Positions 26,081 through 34,229 of a DNA stretch of 64,000 nucleotides are shown here, piece by piece. Every line of letters begins with the position of its first letter. Positions within the stretch are counted from its first letter, which is position 1. The notes under the pieces are model-generated. The model did no database searches and was not told where the DNA came from. It worked only from the letters and a program-made list of their open reading frames with translations. The position numbers were made by a program, and so were the translations under genes. This stretch comes from Methylobacterium sp. CB376 (lineage in GTDB: Bacteria > Pseudomonadota > Alphaproteobacteria > Rhizobiales > Beijerinckiaceae), in NCBI RefSeq assembly GCF_029714205.1, contig NZ_CP121648.1, positions 1,674,001-1,738,000 of the forward strand, written 5' to 3'.

Positions 26081-26671
26081 GAAGCTGGCCTCGGGCTACG
26101 AGGAGAGACAGCCGGAGGTTCAGCGCTGCAGAACAGATCTTGCGAGCGCCGGCGGAAAGGCCGCCGGGAGCGAAGGTTGAGAGGTATGTTAGCTGGTGAA
26201 GCATAGGGGAGTGCCGAGGGCGCAGGGATGGCGAGCTGTACTTCCCTGTAGCCCGCTTGGCTGCGGAAACAGGCACGTAGCCGTCACCCTCCGCTGGATC
26301 TCCTCACTTGCCGGGGTTACAGGGGTTATGAAAGTATGTAGCCCGCGGGCCAGCGGGAACGCAGGCTGTTATAGGCCCACACACCCAGCGTTTTACAGAG
26401 ACGCCGAAGCATCGAGCTTTATGGGCGGTGCGGAGATGCACTAGGAGTTGACACTCGGCTTGCGCGTTTGGGATGGCTGCTCACAACCCCTTTCAGGCTT
26501 TCGGAAGGTCTGCTGGCCGGCACCCTGCCGAACCTGCCGCCTCGAAACACGACGCAGGCGCGGACATCGTCAGCCTGAAACGATGCAGCGTCATCAGGGA
26601 GGCGCGTTCGCGGGTCCTATCGAGGAAGCAGCCCCGATGAGACCTGCGGTCTTGAGCATGGATGGGCGAAC
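26081..26671. other. Intergenic region between nuclease and secreted-protein genes
   Basis: About 590 bases with no supported gene. It holds the upstream region of the minus-strand nuclease gene, including a segment around 26386-26450 (CAGCGTTTTACAGA, then GAGATGC..CAGGAG-like bases) that recurs at 29178-29240 beside the nuclease remnant. Plus-strand DNA near 26590-26670 leads into the secreted protein gene. Confidence 0.45.
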
Positions 26672-27064
26672 ATGAATTCGTTTAAGTCGGTGATCGGCAG
26701 CGGACTGCTTGTGGCCGGTTTGCTGATAACAGCTGGGCCGGCTGTGGCGGCCGGGAGTGATGACGGTTTCGCAGCGTTCTGGACGCAATTCAAAGCTGCC
26801 GTGGGCAAGAGCGATCAGAAGGCGGTATCGCAGATGATCAAATTCCCGGTGTTTTACAACGATCTACGGCAAGCCGCTGATTTCCCCGTGATCTGGAAGG
26901 GTGCTTTCAACCCAGCGCAGCGGAGGTGTCTTGCCAAGGAGAAGACCGGCAAGGAAACCCAAGAGGGCAAGGTCGTTTATTCGGCTTTCTGCGACGACAT
27001 CATCTACTACTTCAGCAAGGAAGACGCCGGCTGGAGATTAACAAATTTTGGCGTAAACGATTGA
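26672..27064 (+). CDS. Small secreted protein of unknown function
   Basis: 130 residues. The first 26 form a clear Sec signal peptide: a Lys near the start, a hydrophobic core (SGLLVAGLLITAGPA) and an AVA-A type cleavage site around residue 26. The mature part has FAAFWTQFKAAVGKSDQKAVSQMIKFPV, a pattern seen in small periplasmic proteins of unknown role, plus two Cys (in RRCLA and AFCDD) that could form a disulfide. GGATGGGCG precedes the ATG. It faces away from the nuclease unit and has no obvious partner. Confidence 0.75.
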   Translation: MNSFKSVIGSGLLVAGLLITAGPAVAAGSDDGFAAFWTQFKAAVGKSDQKAVSQMIKFPVFYNDLRQAADFPVIWKGAFNPAQRRCLAKEKTGKETQEGKVVYSAFCDDIIYYFSKEDAGWRLTNFGVND

Positions 27065-27224
27065 TCAGCCTGGTCTCGGCCGGTGCACGAATAGCTGCGC
27101 TGGACGCTTTGCCGAACGGCCGCTTTCTGGTGTCTGGCCAATGGCCGACACCCACCCCGAGCAGACCTTCGTTGGTGGCGTTGGTGGCGTCTAAAATTTC
27201 CGCTCGGGGTCAGCCGCTGCCCCT

Positions 27225-27417
27225 TTAGGGATTCATGAGAAGCTGATTCGTGGCCTCATAAATCTCGCTGCGCCAGGCAAGTTGATGAAGCCAGCGCTTC
27301 GGGATAGCGGAGGCGCCGGAAAGAGCGCCAGCGAGCTGGCCGGTGACGGCGCCGATAGTGGCAGCGTCCTCACCAGGGACAGAGACCCGTCTTCGGCGCT
27401 GCTCAGTCGACCGCTGT
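27225..27417 (-). pseudogene. C-terminal remnant of an ADP-ribosylglycohydrolase
   Basis: Minus-strand translation gives [24 protein letters not shown], then IPKRWL, then a final helix and a TAA at 27227-27225. [15 protein letters not shown] is the metal-binding Asp motif of ADP-ribosylglycohydrolases (DraG family), which remove ADP-ribose from proteins or DNA. Only about 63 codons remain before an in-frame stop, right at the end of the macrodomain-like gene. So it is a truncated remnant, not a whole gene. It implies that a macrodomain-like and a glycohydrolase gene once stood together. Confidence 0.7.
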
Positions 27418-28428
27418 CAGATTCCTGAGGCGGTGGAGGAGGTCCCGAAGCTTCTTTGACGGGGGCCCGTGACTGACGATCGAGACATCAAGGTCGGCCG
27501 CGATCATCAAGCGACACGCGCGCAAGATGGCATCATCGATCCAGGCATCCTCGTTCCCGAAGGCACCTCCGCCTAAACGGGTCAGGAGAACGCGGTTTGT
27601 GCCACCGCGTGCAGAGTTCAGGAGGCTGGCTAGCAGCGTCGCTTCATAGGCGGCTTCAAGAACAAGGCGTGCAAACGGTTCCCAAGCCGATGAAGCGATG
27701 TTCGAATAGGCCACGGGAAGGGCAGAGCAGAAGGCCTGGGTGACGAGTGGTCCCGGACCACGCGCGTCGGTCGCCTCGACATCCCAGTGCACCCCGATCC
27801 GAAGCAGCCCGCGCAAGGCATCGAGGGTCGCGGCGTCAGCGACCCTCAGATGCATGCTGATCGCAGACAAGCCAGCTTCCTTCGCGAGCGCGTAGCCATT
27901 CTGCATGCGCCAGAGTGCGGACATGCTCGTCCCGAGACGCCGAGCAAGTTCGAGGCCGAGGTCTGCCAGCGCGTCGAGCTGCCGATCGGCTGTCTGACCG
28001 GCTTCATCGGCGATGGGGACGAGGTAGTTGCGGTAGATGGTGGCCGCACCGGCTGCCATGGCACAGGCGGGGCCCTGCGTGCCGTCGTGCGCGTAGCCTG
28101 TGACGCCATCTTCGGGCGTCACGTCCGGCCCGACCATCTCCAGCAGGTTGAACTGCGAGGCGACCTGGAACAGAGCACCGCGGTTGTCCGGCATTTGGTG
28201 CAGTGCCCGCACGTCGCCCTCCACAATCGACAGCCGCAGGCGTCCCTGCCGACCGATGGCTTGGGCACGGGTACGCAGCTCGGACAAGGCGGGTAGTTCG
28301 AGCACTCCGACGGCGTAGCTCCGCTGCTTAGCATCCGAGCGGAGCCGTCCATCAACGACGGACAACCGCCGCTTCGTCTCCTCGTAGGTGGTCTCTTGGA
28401 AGCCGGTGAGCCGCTCGAACCAATCCAT
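27403..28428 (-). CDS. Macrodomain-like protein (putative ADP-ribose binding or processing)
   Basis: 341 residues from ATG 28428, which has GCGAGGCAC upstream; a longer frame to 28554 looks less likely. Motifs include [12 protein letters not shown] near residue 75, [18 protein letters not shown], the run [20 protein letters not shown], and near the C terminus [23 protein letters not shown] then LDVSIVSHG. The [11 protein letters not shown] and GGGAFGN..WI segments resemble macrodomain nucleotide-binding loops. A glycohydrolase remnant follows immediately, which fits ADP-ribose metabolism. I know of similar proteins annotated only as hypothetical. The gene looks intact; its biochemical role is inferred, with moderate to low confidence. 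Confidence 0.75.
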   Translation of the reverse strand: MDWFERLTGFQETTYEETKRRLSVVDGRLRSDAKQRSYAVGVLELPALSELRTRAQAIGRQGRLRLSIVEGDVRALHQMPDNRGALFQVASQFNLLEMVGPDVTPEDGVTGYAHDGTQGPACAMAAGAATIYRNYLVPIADEAGQTADRQLDALADLGLELARRLGTSMSALWRMQNGYALAKEAGLSAISMHLRVADAATLDALRGLLRIGVHWDVEATDARGPGPLVTQAFCSALPVAYSNIASSAWEPFARLVLEAAYEATLLASLLNSARGGTNRVLLTRLGGGAFGNEDAWIDDAILRACRLMIAADLDVSIVSHGPPSKKLRDLLHRLRNLTAVD

Positions 28429-28587
28429 GAGTGCCTCGCTGAGCTCGTGGGGAGAGATGAACGGCAAAGGCTGGGCTTGGGAGCGCCCATGCAGGTTTGG
28501 ATTTCCACGGAGATCCCGTTGCGGGTGGTTCAAGGTACGGGAGTTCCTGTGCACCGACGTGCCGTAGAAGGCGACGTAGCCGATCTC

Positions 28588-28854
28588 TCATCCGACGGGG
28601 CGGCTGCCTTGGTCATAGAGGAAGACTGTGACAGCAAAGGACCATTCCCGCTCGGCACGCAGGACAGCTTCGCGCACGGTCGTGTTGTAGGCCTCCAGCA
28701 CGTGGAAGGCATTCGGTGCGTGCTCGAGCTCCGCCATGTCGAAGTGAAATGTGCCATCGGGCCGCTGAGCGCTGTCGTGAGCGGATGGTTCGAACACGGC
28801 ATCGACCTGCGGGCACGTGCGGTCGGTGCGATGGTCGACGATGTTGCCGAGCAT
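28588..28854 (-). CDS. Small hypothetical protein
   Basis: 88 residues beginning MLGNIVDHR. GGAGG lies eight bases before the ATG, a strong ribosome site for this window. The C-terminal half looks like a strand-helix-strand unit (FHFDMAELEH, a helix VLEAYNTTVREAVLRA, then SFAVTVFLYDQ). No family recognised. It lies 160 bases upstream of the macrodomain-like gene in the same direction and could be co-transcribed with it. Confidence 0.55.
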   Translation of the reverse strand: MLGNIVDHRTDRTCPQVDAVFEPSAHDSAQRPDGTFHFDMAELEHAPNAFHVLEAYNTTVREAVLRAEREWSFAVTVFLYDQGSRPVG

Positions 28855-28899
28855 GAAGGGGCCTCCAAGAGCTGCGAGACATGAAGATCTCGGTCTGTG

Positions 28900-29240
28900 T
28901 GGAACAGCCGTAGCTTCAGCCAGGCGGGGCAGAAGTTGCGGGCGTCAGTGAGGATGAAGGCGGCGGGCCTGGATCGCCGGGAGGTCGCCGTCTGCCGGAG
29001 GGGCGGTGGGGACCGGCACGGCGACAGGGGGGAAGGTGCGCTCCTGGAGAGAGGGAGCGGCGGCGGCGTAGCGGGGAGTGCTCTGCGGCGGATGAGGTGA
29101 TCCGCCGGAGGAGGGGGTGTCCCGTTGATGTAGCTCGGCAACCAGCGAGTACGCAGGCCAAATTGGCCCTATGCATACAGCGTTTTACAGACACGCGAAT
29201 CACAGCGCTTCTCAACTCTGAGCGGCAGAGATGCGCCAGG
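28900..29240 (-). pseudogene. Degenerate 5' remnant of a PGN_0703-type nuclease gene with its upstream region
   Basis: Minus-strand translation around 28931-28966 gives AAFILTDARNF followed by PAWLKLRLF, tracking ACFILTDTRFRAAARLRQSL at the N terminus of the nuclease at 24746-26080. The upstream DNA also matches: CAGCGTTTTACAGA at 29178 and GAGATGCGCCAGGAG near 29229 correspond to 26386-26450 in front of the intact gene. The catalytic part is absent, so this is a decayed duplicate. An imperfect inverted repeat (GGCGGAT..GATCCGCC) lies at about 29088-29110. Confidence 0.6.
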
Positions 29241-29410
29241 AGCGGAGTCTTGCTGCCTCCCTGAGAGCGGCCGCGACCTGATCCGTGATCAGCAGGGGTT
29301 CGGAGCACAGCGCTCGTTATTCGTCAGAGCTTTAGGGCGCTGAGGGCGCACCGACGTCCATAGAGGGACGTCAAGTGAGAACAAGGATGAACGGTGAGAG
29401 ACAGCGTGCC

Positions 29411-29434
29411 GGCGGATCGGATGATCCGCCGGTG
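29411..29434. repeat. Perfect 10-bp-arm palindrome (possible terminator hairpin)
   Basis: CCGGCGGATC and GATCCGCCGG flank a GGAT loop. It lies about 120 bases downstream of the clamp-like gene's stop codon on the minus strand, so it could terminate that transcript, or serve as a protein-binding palindrome. No T-run follows clearly. Confidence 0.5.
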
Positions 29435-29457
29435 TTGTGAGGAGTATGAGTGGATAT

Positions 29458-29503
29458 AGTGACTGATACAGCACTTAAATAGTGACTGATACAGCACTTA
29501 AGC
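29458..29503. repeat. Tandem direct repeat, two perfect 23-bp units
   Basis: The 23-base unit ATAGTGACTGATACAGCACTTAA occurs twice in direct succession (29458-29480, 29481-29503), followed by a partial third copy (GCAGCACTT). It lies 48 bases downstream of the clamp-like gene on the minus strand. Iteron-like repeats are known at plasmid origins, and the neighbouring clamp and loader genes make that worth considering, but two copies are weak evidence. Confidence 0.6.
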
Positions 29504-29550
29504 AGCACTTCATGCACATACATCCATAGCGCTTGAGTCTGCGCGTCGAG

Positions 29551-30945
29551 TCAGTGCCTATGTGTCTGCAGCAGGTTGAGTACTTGGCGGTCTGCTGATT
29601 TATCAGCAACGATAAGACCAGCTTCACCGAGACGAAGTGAGAGTGTCTCACTAGAGGACCAGCGTGCCAGCCGTTCCAAATGGATGAAGTCGATCAGGTG
29701 CATCTCCGAGGCCGCTGCCACAAAGGCGGGATCAAGCAGTGAAGCTTCGGGCTCGACTTGGATGGCGAGTTCTGGTCTGACGTCAGGCTCAAACTGCGAC
29801 TTGGCCGAAAGCAGCATCTTGACCGGCGTGTTAAGCACGGCGCTGGCCACTGGAGGGTTGGGAAAGGCCACGCCTCCGAGGCGTTCACCGTGTTGAACCC
29901 GCAGGAAGTAGCGGAACGTCGTCAGAATTTGCCACAACTTCTCCCGATTAACTGCGGCATGAACTAGAGCATCCGATTCAGCCTCGCGTAGCGTTCGGTC
30001 GATGCCCGGGATAATGTCGTGAGTCGGGCGTTTGGCCCACAGCGTAAGCACACCGTCGTCGAACCGGTACCAGCCGGGGGAGGACGATACGGTTGTCTGA
30101 CCCGCCCGAAAGCGCTGGAGCACGCTGATGAGCTGGGTTGCGTCGCCGGCGTGAAACTTAATAGTCAGCCCCGCCAGTGCCGGGTGCTCGAACACGGAGA
30201 ATGTATCATCAGACGCCGCCCGCATGCGGCCGCCCGACACGTCGATCGTTTGATAGCGCGGGTCGCCGGCACCACCAGCAAGACTGACGAACACCGCCTC
30301 TAGGCCCTGAACGAGGACGTCCGGCCGGACGGGCTGCGGGGGTGAAAACGACTCGGCGTTCCATGGTTGATCGTCCGGTGCTGCTGGAACGGTCGCGAAC
30401 GGGAGGACGCCGGTCTCAAGATAGACATAGAGGTATTGCTCGACTGGATGGAAGCCGAGCTTGAGCACAGCCGACGAAACGACATTCTTTTTCGCATGGG
30501 CGAAGGCATCGCGCATCTTCGCGTGTTTCAGCCTGAAGCTTACGTCTTGCACGAAGGGGATGCCGGGCGAGAGCGCCAGCGGGATTTCAGTGGTGCAGTG
30601 CAGGGTGGCGCTGTGCGTCGTAAGGCGCAGCGCCTCAGGCCGAATGGTACAGGCTACCTGGTTGGTGAGGCGCTCGCCCTTCGCGAGACCCTTCGTCTGC
30701 ACGAAACCGGTGGCGACGAGGGCGGCCTGCAGGTGGGGGCTGTCGACGGAGAACCGGCAGACCTGATCGCTGACGAAGGTCTCTGTAGCCTTGATCTCGA
30801 GCAGCACAGCCTGGAGCGACTTCGCAAGCGCGGCCTTTTGGGTCTTCTGCTGCCTGAGGAGTGCCAGGGCCTGCACGACCTCCGGGGACAGCCCCTGGTT
30901 CGGCTCGACGTCGTTGCCGGGGCCCCCTGCCTCCTCGCCGTCCAT
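29551..30945 (-). CDS. Sliding-clamp-like protein (DNA polymerase III beta-like)
   Basis: 464 residues. An N-terminal coiled coil (PEVVQALALLRQQKTQKAALAKSLQAVL) precedes three repeats of strand-rich modules. Residues about 225-310 follow the beta-clamp domain 2 plan: an IDVSGGRMRAASDDTFSVF strand pair, an FHAGDATQLISVLQRF helix, strands TVSSSPGWYRFDDGVLTLWA, then HDIIPGID where clamps have the PDY..ViP turn. Beta clamps encircle DNA and hold polymerases and repair enzymes. Divergent transcription from a DnaX-like loader gene 116 bases away strongly supports a clamp role. Sequence is far from chromosomal dnaN, so this is an accessory clamp or a clamp-fold protein with another job. GAGGGATC precedes the ATG. 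Confidence 0.7.
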   Translation of the reverse strand: MDGEEAGGPGNDVEPNQGLSPEVVQALALLRQQKTQKAALAKSLQAVLLEIKATETFVSDQVCRFSVDSPHLQAALVATGFVQTKGLAKGERLTNQVACTIRPEALRLTTHSATLHCTTEIPLALSPGIPFVQDVSFRLKHAKMRDAFAHAKKNVVSSAVLKLGFHPVEQYLYVYLETGVLPFATVPAAPDDQPWNAESFSPPQPVRPDVLVQGLEAVFVSLAGGAGDPRYQTIDVSGGRMRAASDDTFSVFEHPALAGLTIKFHAGDATQLISVLQRFRAGQTTVSSSPGWYRFDDGVLTLWAKRPTHDIIPGIDRTLREAESDALVHAAVNREKLWQILTTFRYFLRVQHGERLGGVAFPNPPVASAVLNTPVKMLLSAKSQFEPDVRPELAIQVEPEASLLDPAFVAAASEMHLIDFIHLERLARWSSSETLSLRLGEAGLIVADKSADRQVLNLLQTHRH

Positions 30946-31061
30946 CTTGATCCCTCGTCGCGGTTGGGTGTGGCACAGGGAACCGAGTAAAGGGCGAAGC
31001 GGGGCGTCACAAGGCGGACGCGTTCTCGACGATTGAGTGCCAGGCCAGGGATGCGGGGAGA
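30946..31061. promoter_or_regulatory. Divergent promoter region between clamp-like and clamp-loader genes
   Basis: 116 bases hold the control signals for both genes. GGGGAGA just before ATG 31062 and GAGGGATC before the minus-strand ATG 30945 are good ribosome sites. The shared region suggests joint regulation. Promoter boxes are not assigned. Confidence 0.5.
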
Positions 31062-33161
31062 ATGCCCGACACGCAGGAGCCCAAGGGTTGGGATGAGAAG
31101 TACCGACCGCGCGTGTTTGGCGACCTCGTTGGGCAGGACGGGGCCGTTGCGTGGTGCAAGGAGCGCGTCAGAGAGCGGCAGGTTAAGACCCTGCTGCTGC
31201 ACGGACCGTCAGGATGCGGGAAGACGACGATAGCCCGCGTGCTCGGAAATGCCTTGAACTGCCGGGCACCGGTGGACGGCTCGCCGTGCCTGAGTTGTGA
31301 CATCTGCCGGGAGTTCAAACCGAAGAACGACACGTACTACCGCGAGCACCTCTGTGCGTCGCAGGGCGGCCTTGAGGACGCGCGTATGCTGGTGCGCGCT
31401 TCAAGCGCGTCTGGAAGCCGCAAGTACCGGAAGATCTTCGCGCTGGATGAAGCGCACCGCATGACGGGTGCCGCCTTCGATGCGCTGCTGTCGCGCCTTG
31501 AGGAGCCAAACAGCACCACCGTTTTCATGCTGCTGACGACGGACCTAGAGGCGATCCCGGAGGCGGTCCTGACGCGCAGCCTGCGAATCGAGATCCGCCC
31601 GATCTCCGACGAGGATGCGCTGACATACCTGAATAAGATCTGCCGCCACGAAGGCCTGGAGCCGGAGGCGGCCGCGCTGCAGCTGCTGGTCGAGACGGGA
31701 CGAGGGTCGCCGCGCCGGCTTATCCGCGACTTGGAGAGGGTGAAAGACTTTGGCAGCCTGACGTATGACGGCGTGCGCCGCGCCCTCGATCTGGATCACG
31801 CCGACGTCGTGCCAGCCTATCTGAAGGTCGCCCTGACGGGTGGTCCACTGGAGCAACAGCTGCGCTTGCTGGAAGGATGGGTGACGGCCCCGGAGCGGAA
31901 GATCCGCTTGGTCGAAGAGCTGCTGGTCTACCTGCTGTTCAATGAGGTGCACCGCGTCGAGCGATCGCACGCGATCCACGACCGCGTGAGCGTGACAGAC
32001 CGCCGAGTGCTGGTGGAGGCGTTGACTGCAAGGGCAGCCGCGGCGCGGACGGACGTGCCGAGCTTCATTGAACGGCTGGCGGAGCTGTGGCGGTCGAGCA
32101 CGGCGCGGCAGGCGAGCGCGTCAGACCTAGCGTTGCTGATCAGCCGCTTTCACGGGTACCTCGGCCCTTTGCCCGTGCCCAGCGAAGCGCGGGGCGCTGC
32201 CGGGCCTGGGGTTACGACAGATAGTTTGATGAAGCGCCCCCGGCGTGCGCGTGCTCAGACGCCTGCGAAGGCGATCGGTGCGGGAACGGTGGCTGAGCAT
32301 CTCACCTACGCGCAGGCCTGTGTACTTTGGGATGCAGCATCCTTCATGGCGCAGGAATTTGGCGTCTGGTTCAACATGAGGGTGACGATCCGACATGTGG
32401 AGGGACGGATCGGCGACAGGACAGCTGCAGAGATCGTCGGCACCTTGCTCCAGCGATTGAGCATGAAGCTGCGCGGCCGCGGCGCTTGGCACTGGATCTA
32501 CGTGCACGAGTTCGCGCCGCGTGGCCGGACGGATATCCTCCTGCACGTCCTGGACGAGCAGCGCGTGGAAGTTCGGCGTTGGCTGTTGGACAACTTCCGG
32601 CGAGGTCATCTGCCACCCGGTGACAGCCGAACTCTGCGCGTCGGGCGGTTGTTGAACTTGCCGGAAGCACGCCACCACCGACTACACTTCCGTTACATGC
32701 GGTACCTCTGCCGCGGCTTGGATCCGGATTGCATGGCCCGCGACGAACGAGGCCGAGAAGGGGCTGTGCTGGATCTATTGCGGGTACTGGCACGATGGCG
32801 ACGATCGATCGGGACCGTTCCGCCGGGTGGCCGACGTTTCTGGGTGTCGGAGGGGATCGGCGAGGGCGCACAGCGTCGCTGCGACGAGGAGCGGATGACG
32901 TTCCTGTCGGCGCTGCGGGACCATGCCTGGCGCCACGTCGCCTTCGGTTGGGAGGAGCGCGAGCACCAAGATCGCGAGAGGGAGAGGGAACGGCGTGCGG
33001 CTGCGTTGGCACGTCTGGCGATTGATAAGGCTGCCGCACCGGGGGCGATTCTCGCTAAGGCACGGGACGAACTGCGGGACTCGTGGCCGCTGGATGCCAG
33101 GGCGCGGAAGCGGCGTTGGCGGGGATGGTGGACGCGAGGTGCGGCGGGGGCTAAGGGCTAA
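31062..33161 (+). CDS. DnaX-like clamp-loader ATPase fused to a Rep-like C-terminal domain
   Basis: 699 residues. Residues 1-370 are a clamp-loader AAA+ ATPase: EKYRPRVFGDLVGQ (12-25), Walker A GPSGCGKT (48-55), a zinc module C67-x8-C76-x2-C79-x2-C82 with the same spacing as bacterial gamma/tau, Walker B ALDEAH (127-132), and TRSL (171-174) where DnaX has the SRC arginine finger. Residues 410-610 are unlike tau. They resemble a group of alphaproteobacterial plasmid Rep-like proteins: VWFNMRVTIRHVEG, then WHWIYVHEF..RGRTDILLHVLDE, then MRYLCRGLD and GRRFWVSEGIG. In that group the third block normally reads with two histidines (HxHILLHVP); here they are T-D. It faces the clamp-like gene. Likely role: loads the accessory clamp at a specific origin or element DNA (inference). 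Confidence 0.85.
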   Translation: MPDTQEPKGWDEKYRPRVFGDLVGQDGAVAWCKERVRERQVKTLLLHGPSGCGKTTIARVLGNALNCRAPVDGSPCLSCDICREFKPKNDTYYREHLCASQGGLEDARMLVRASSASGSRKYRKIFALDEAHRMTGAAFDALLSRLEEPNSTTVFMLLTTDLEAIPEAVLTRSLRIEIRPISDEDALTYLNKICRHEGLEPEAAALQLLVETGRGSPRRLIRDLERVKDFGSLTYDGVRRALDLDHADVVPAYLKVALTGGPLEQQLRLLEGWVTAPERKIRLVEELLVYLLFNEVHRVERSHAIHDRVSVTDRRVLVEALTARAAAARTDVPSFIERLAELWRSSTARQASASDLALLISRFHGYLGPLPVPSEARGAAGPGVTTDSLMKRPRRARAQTPAKAIGAGTVAEHLTYAQACVLWDAASFMAQEFGVWFNMRVTIRHVEGRIGDRTAAEIVGTLLQRLSMKLRGRGAWHWIYVHEFAPRGRTDILLHVLDEQRVEVRRWLLDNFRRGHLPPGDSRTLRVGRLLNLPEARHHRLHFRYMRYLCRGLDPDCMARDERGREGAVLDLLRVLARWRRSIGTVPPGGRRFWVSEGIGEGAQRRCDEERMTFLSALRDHAWRHVAFGWEEREHQDRERERERRAAALARLAIDKAAAPGAILAKARDELRDSWPLDARARKRRWRGWWTRGAAGAKG

Positions 33162-34229
33162 AGCGACTACACACCCTATGAAAAGATGATCTAAAACAAA
33201 TACTTAGCTGAACAGCGAGATGCCGGATCGATTCCGTTCGGCGGGCAAATTCTTAGAATTAGGTGATTTATGGCTTAGACCTGGGTGTGTGTTGCGCCTA
33301 AATCTAACATGGACGGAGGCTGGCATACTGCCGGCATGAGCGCGCGGCCAATAGTTAGGGGTATGGGTATCGACCGCACCGGTAGGATCAGTGTGGCCGG
33401 CCGGTGGACAACTTTGCCGATCTCTCTTGATCGAGAGATTGGAGATTGCCTCGTCTCCTCACTAGAGGGGAGGCCCGAGGTGCCATTGTGCCCGACAGGG
33501 CACAGCTTCGCCGGTGACCGGCAGAAGCAGCGAGGCACGCGCGCCGTCCCGTGCGGGAGGCCGTCGGCGCCGGGGCCGGAGGTGAAACCTTCATCAGGCA
33601 GGCCGGGGTTGGGCTGTCGGCCTTTACTCACCGCTTCCCGCCGTCCCGGCGGCCAACGCGGACGGATGCCTGCTCTCCGGACCCTTGGAGCAGGCGGTCG
33701 TCCAGGGGGCTTGGATGCTTACCGTTCCCCCATCCTGAGCGGCCCGGCAGCCCGAACCACTCTTGAGTGCCGATGCCCTTCGGCGCTTGATCCGGCGGTC
33801 CCCATCCCGCCTGGCTAGCGGTGGAGGCTCGGAGCCCGTCAGGGGCCTGGCATGTCCAGCGATGAGGCGTGATCAGGTCGTCAGCAGAATGGCTGTGCGA
33901 GAGGAGAACGCGGAAGCAAACTGCGGGGTATTCCGCGTGTCACACAGGCGTGCTACACACGACGTATTCAGGGACTCGCTAAAGCCTTGATCTGATTGAA
34001 ATTGTCTGGAGAGACGTCCAGTCCGGGACTGAGCATGGCGGATCCTGTCCTGTACGCGGGCGTCCGCGCGAGCGGAGCCCCAGCGACTGTTCGGAGGAAC
34101 GCGACGGGGCGTCCGGGATCGTGCCAGTCGGCGATCGCGACACAGGAGTAGCTCAGCTTCGCCTGTGTCGAACCGGAAATACCTCAGATCGCCGGACGCC
34201 CAAGCCGCACTGAAGCACGGCTCGTCGTC
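33162..34229. other. Long intergenic region, structured in its first half
   Basis: About 1070 bases with no supported gene. Open frames on both strands lack motifs. Between 33421 and 33522 four hairpins follow each other (listed separately), suggesting a structured RNA or an origin-like element. The second half (33600-33990) is also GC-rich and fold-prone. A GTGTG near 33284 could mark the 5' end of a group II intron remnant, but no reverse-transcriptase gene or domain V is recognised. Confidence 0.4.
33421..33522. other. Cluster of four consecutive hairpins (candidate structured RNA)
   Basis: Stems read by eye: TCTCTC/GAGAGA (33421-33438); an imperfect stem CCTCG..CTCC with GGAG..CGAGG (33449-33480); TGTGCCC/GGGCACA with a GACA loop (33487-33504); GCCGG/CCGGC with a TGA loop (33510-33522). 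Four in about 100 bases is more than expected by chance even at this GC. It matches no riboswitch consensus I know. Strand is undetermined. Confidence 0.4.
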
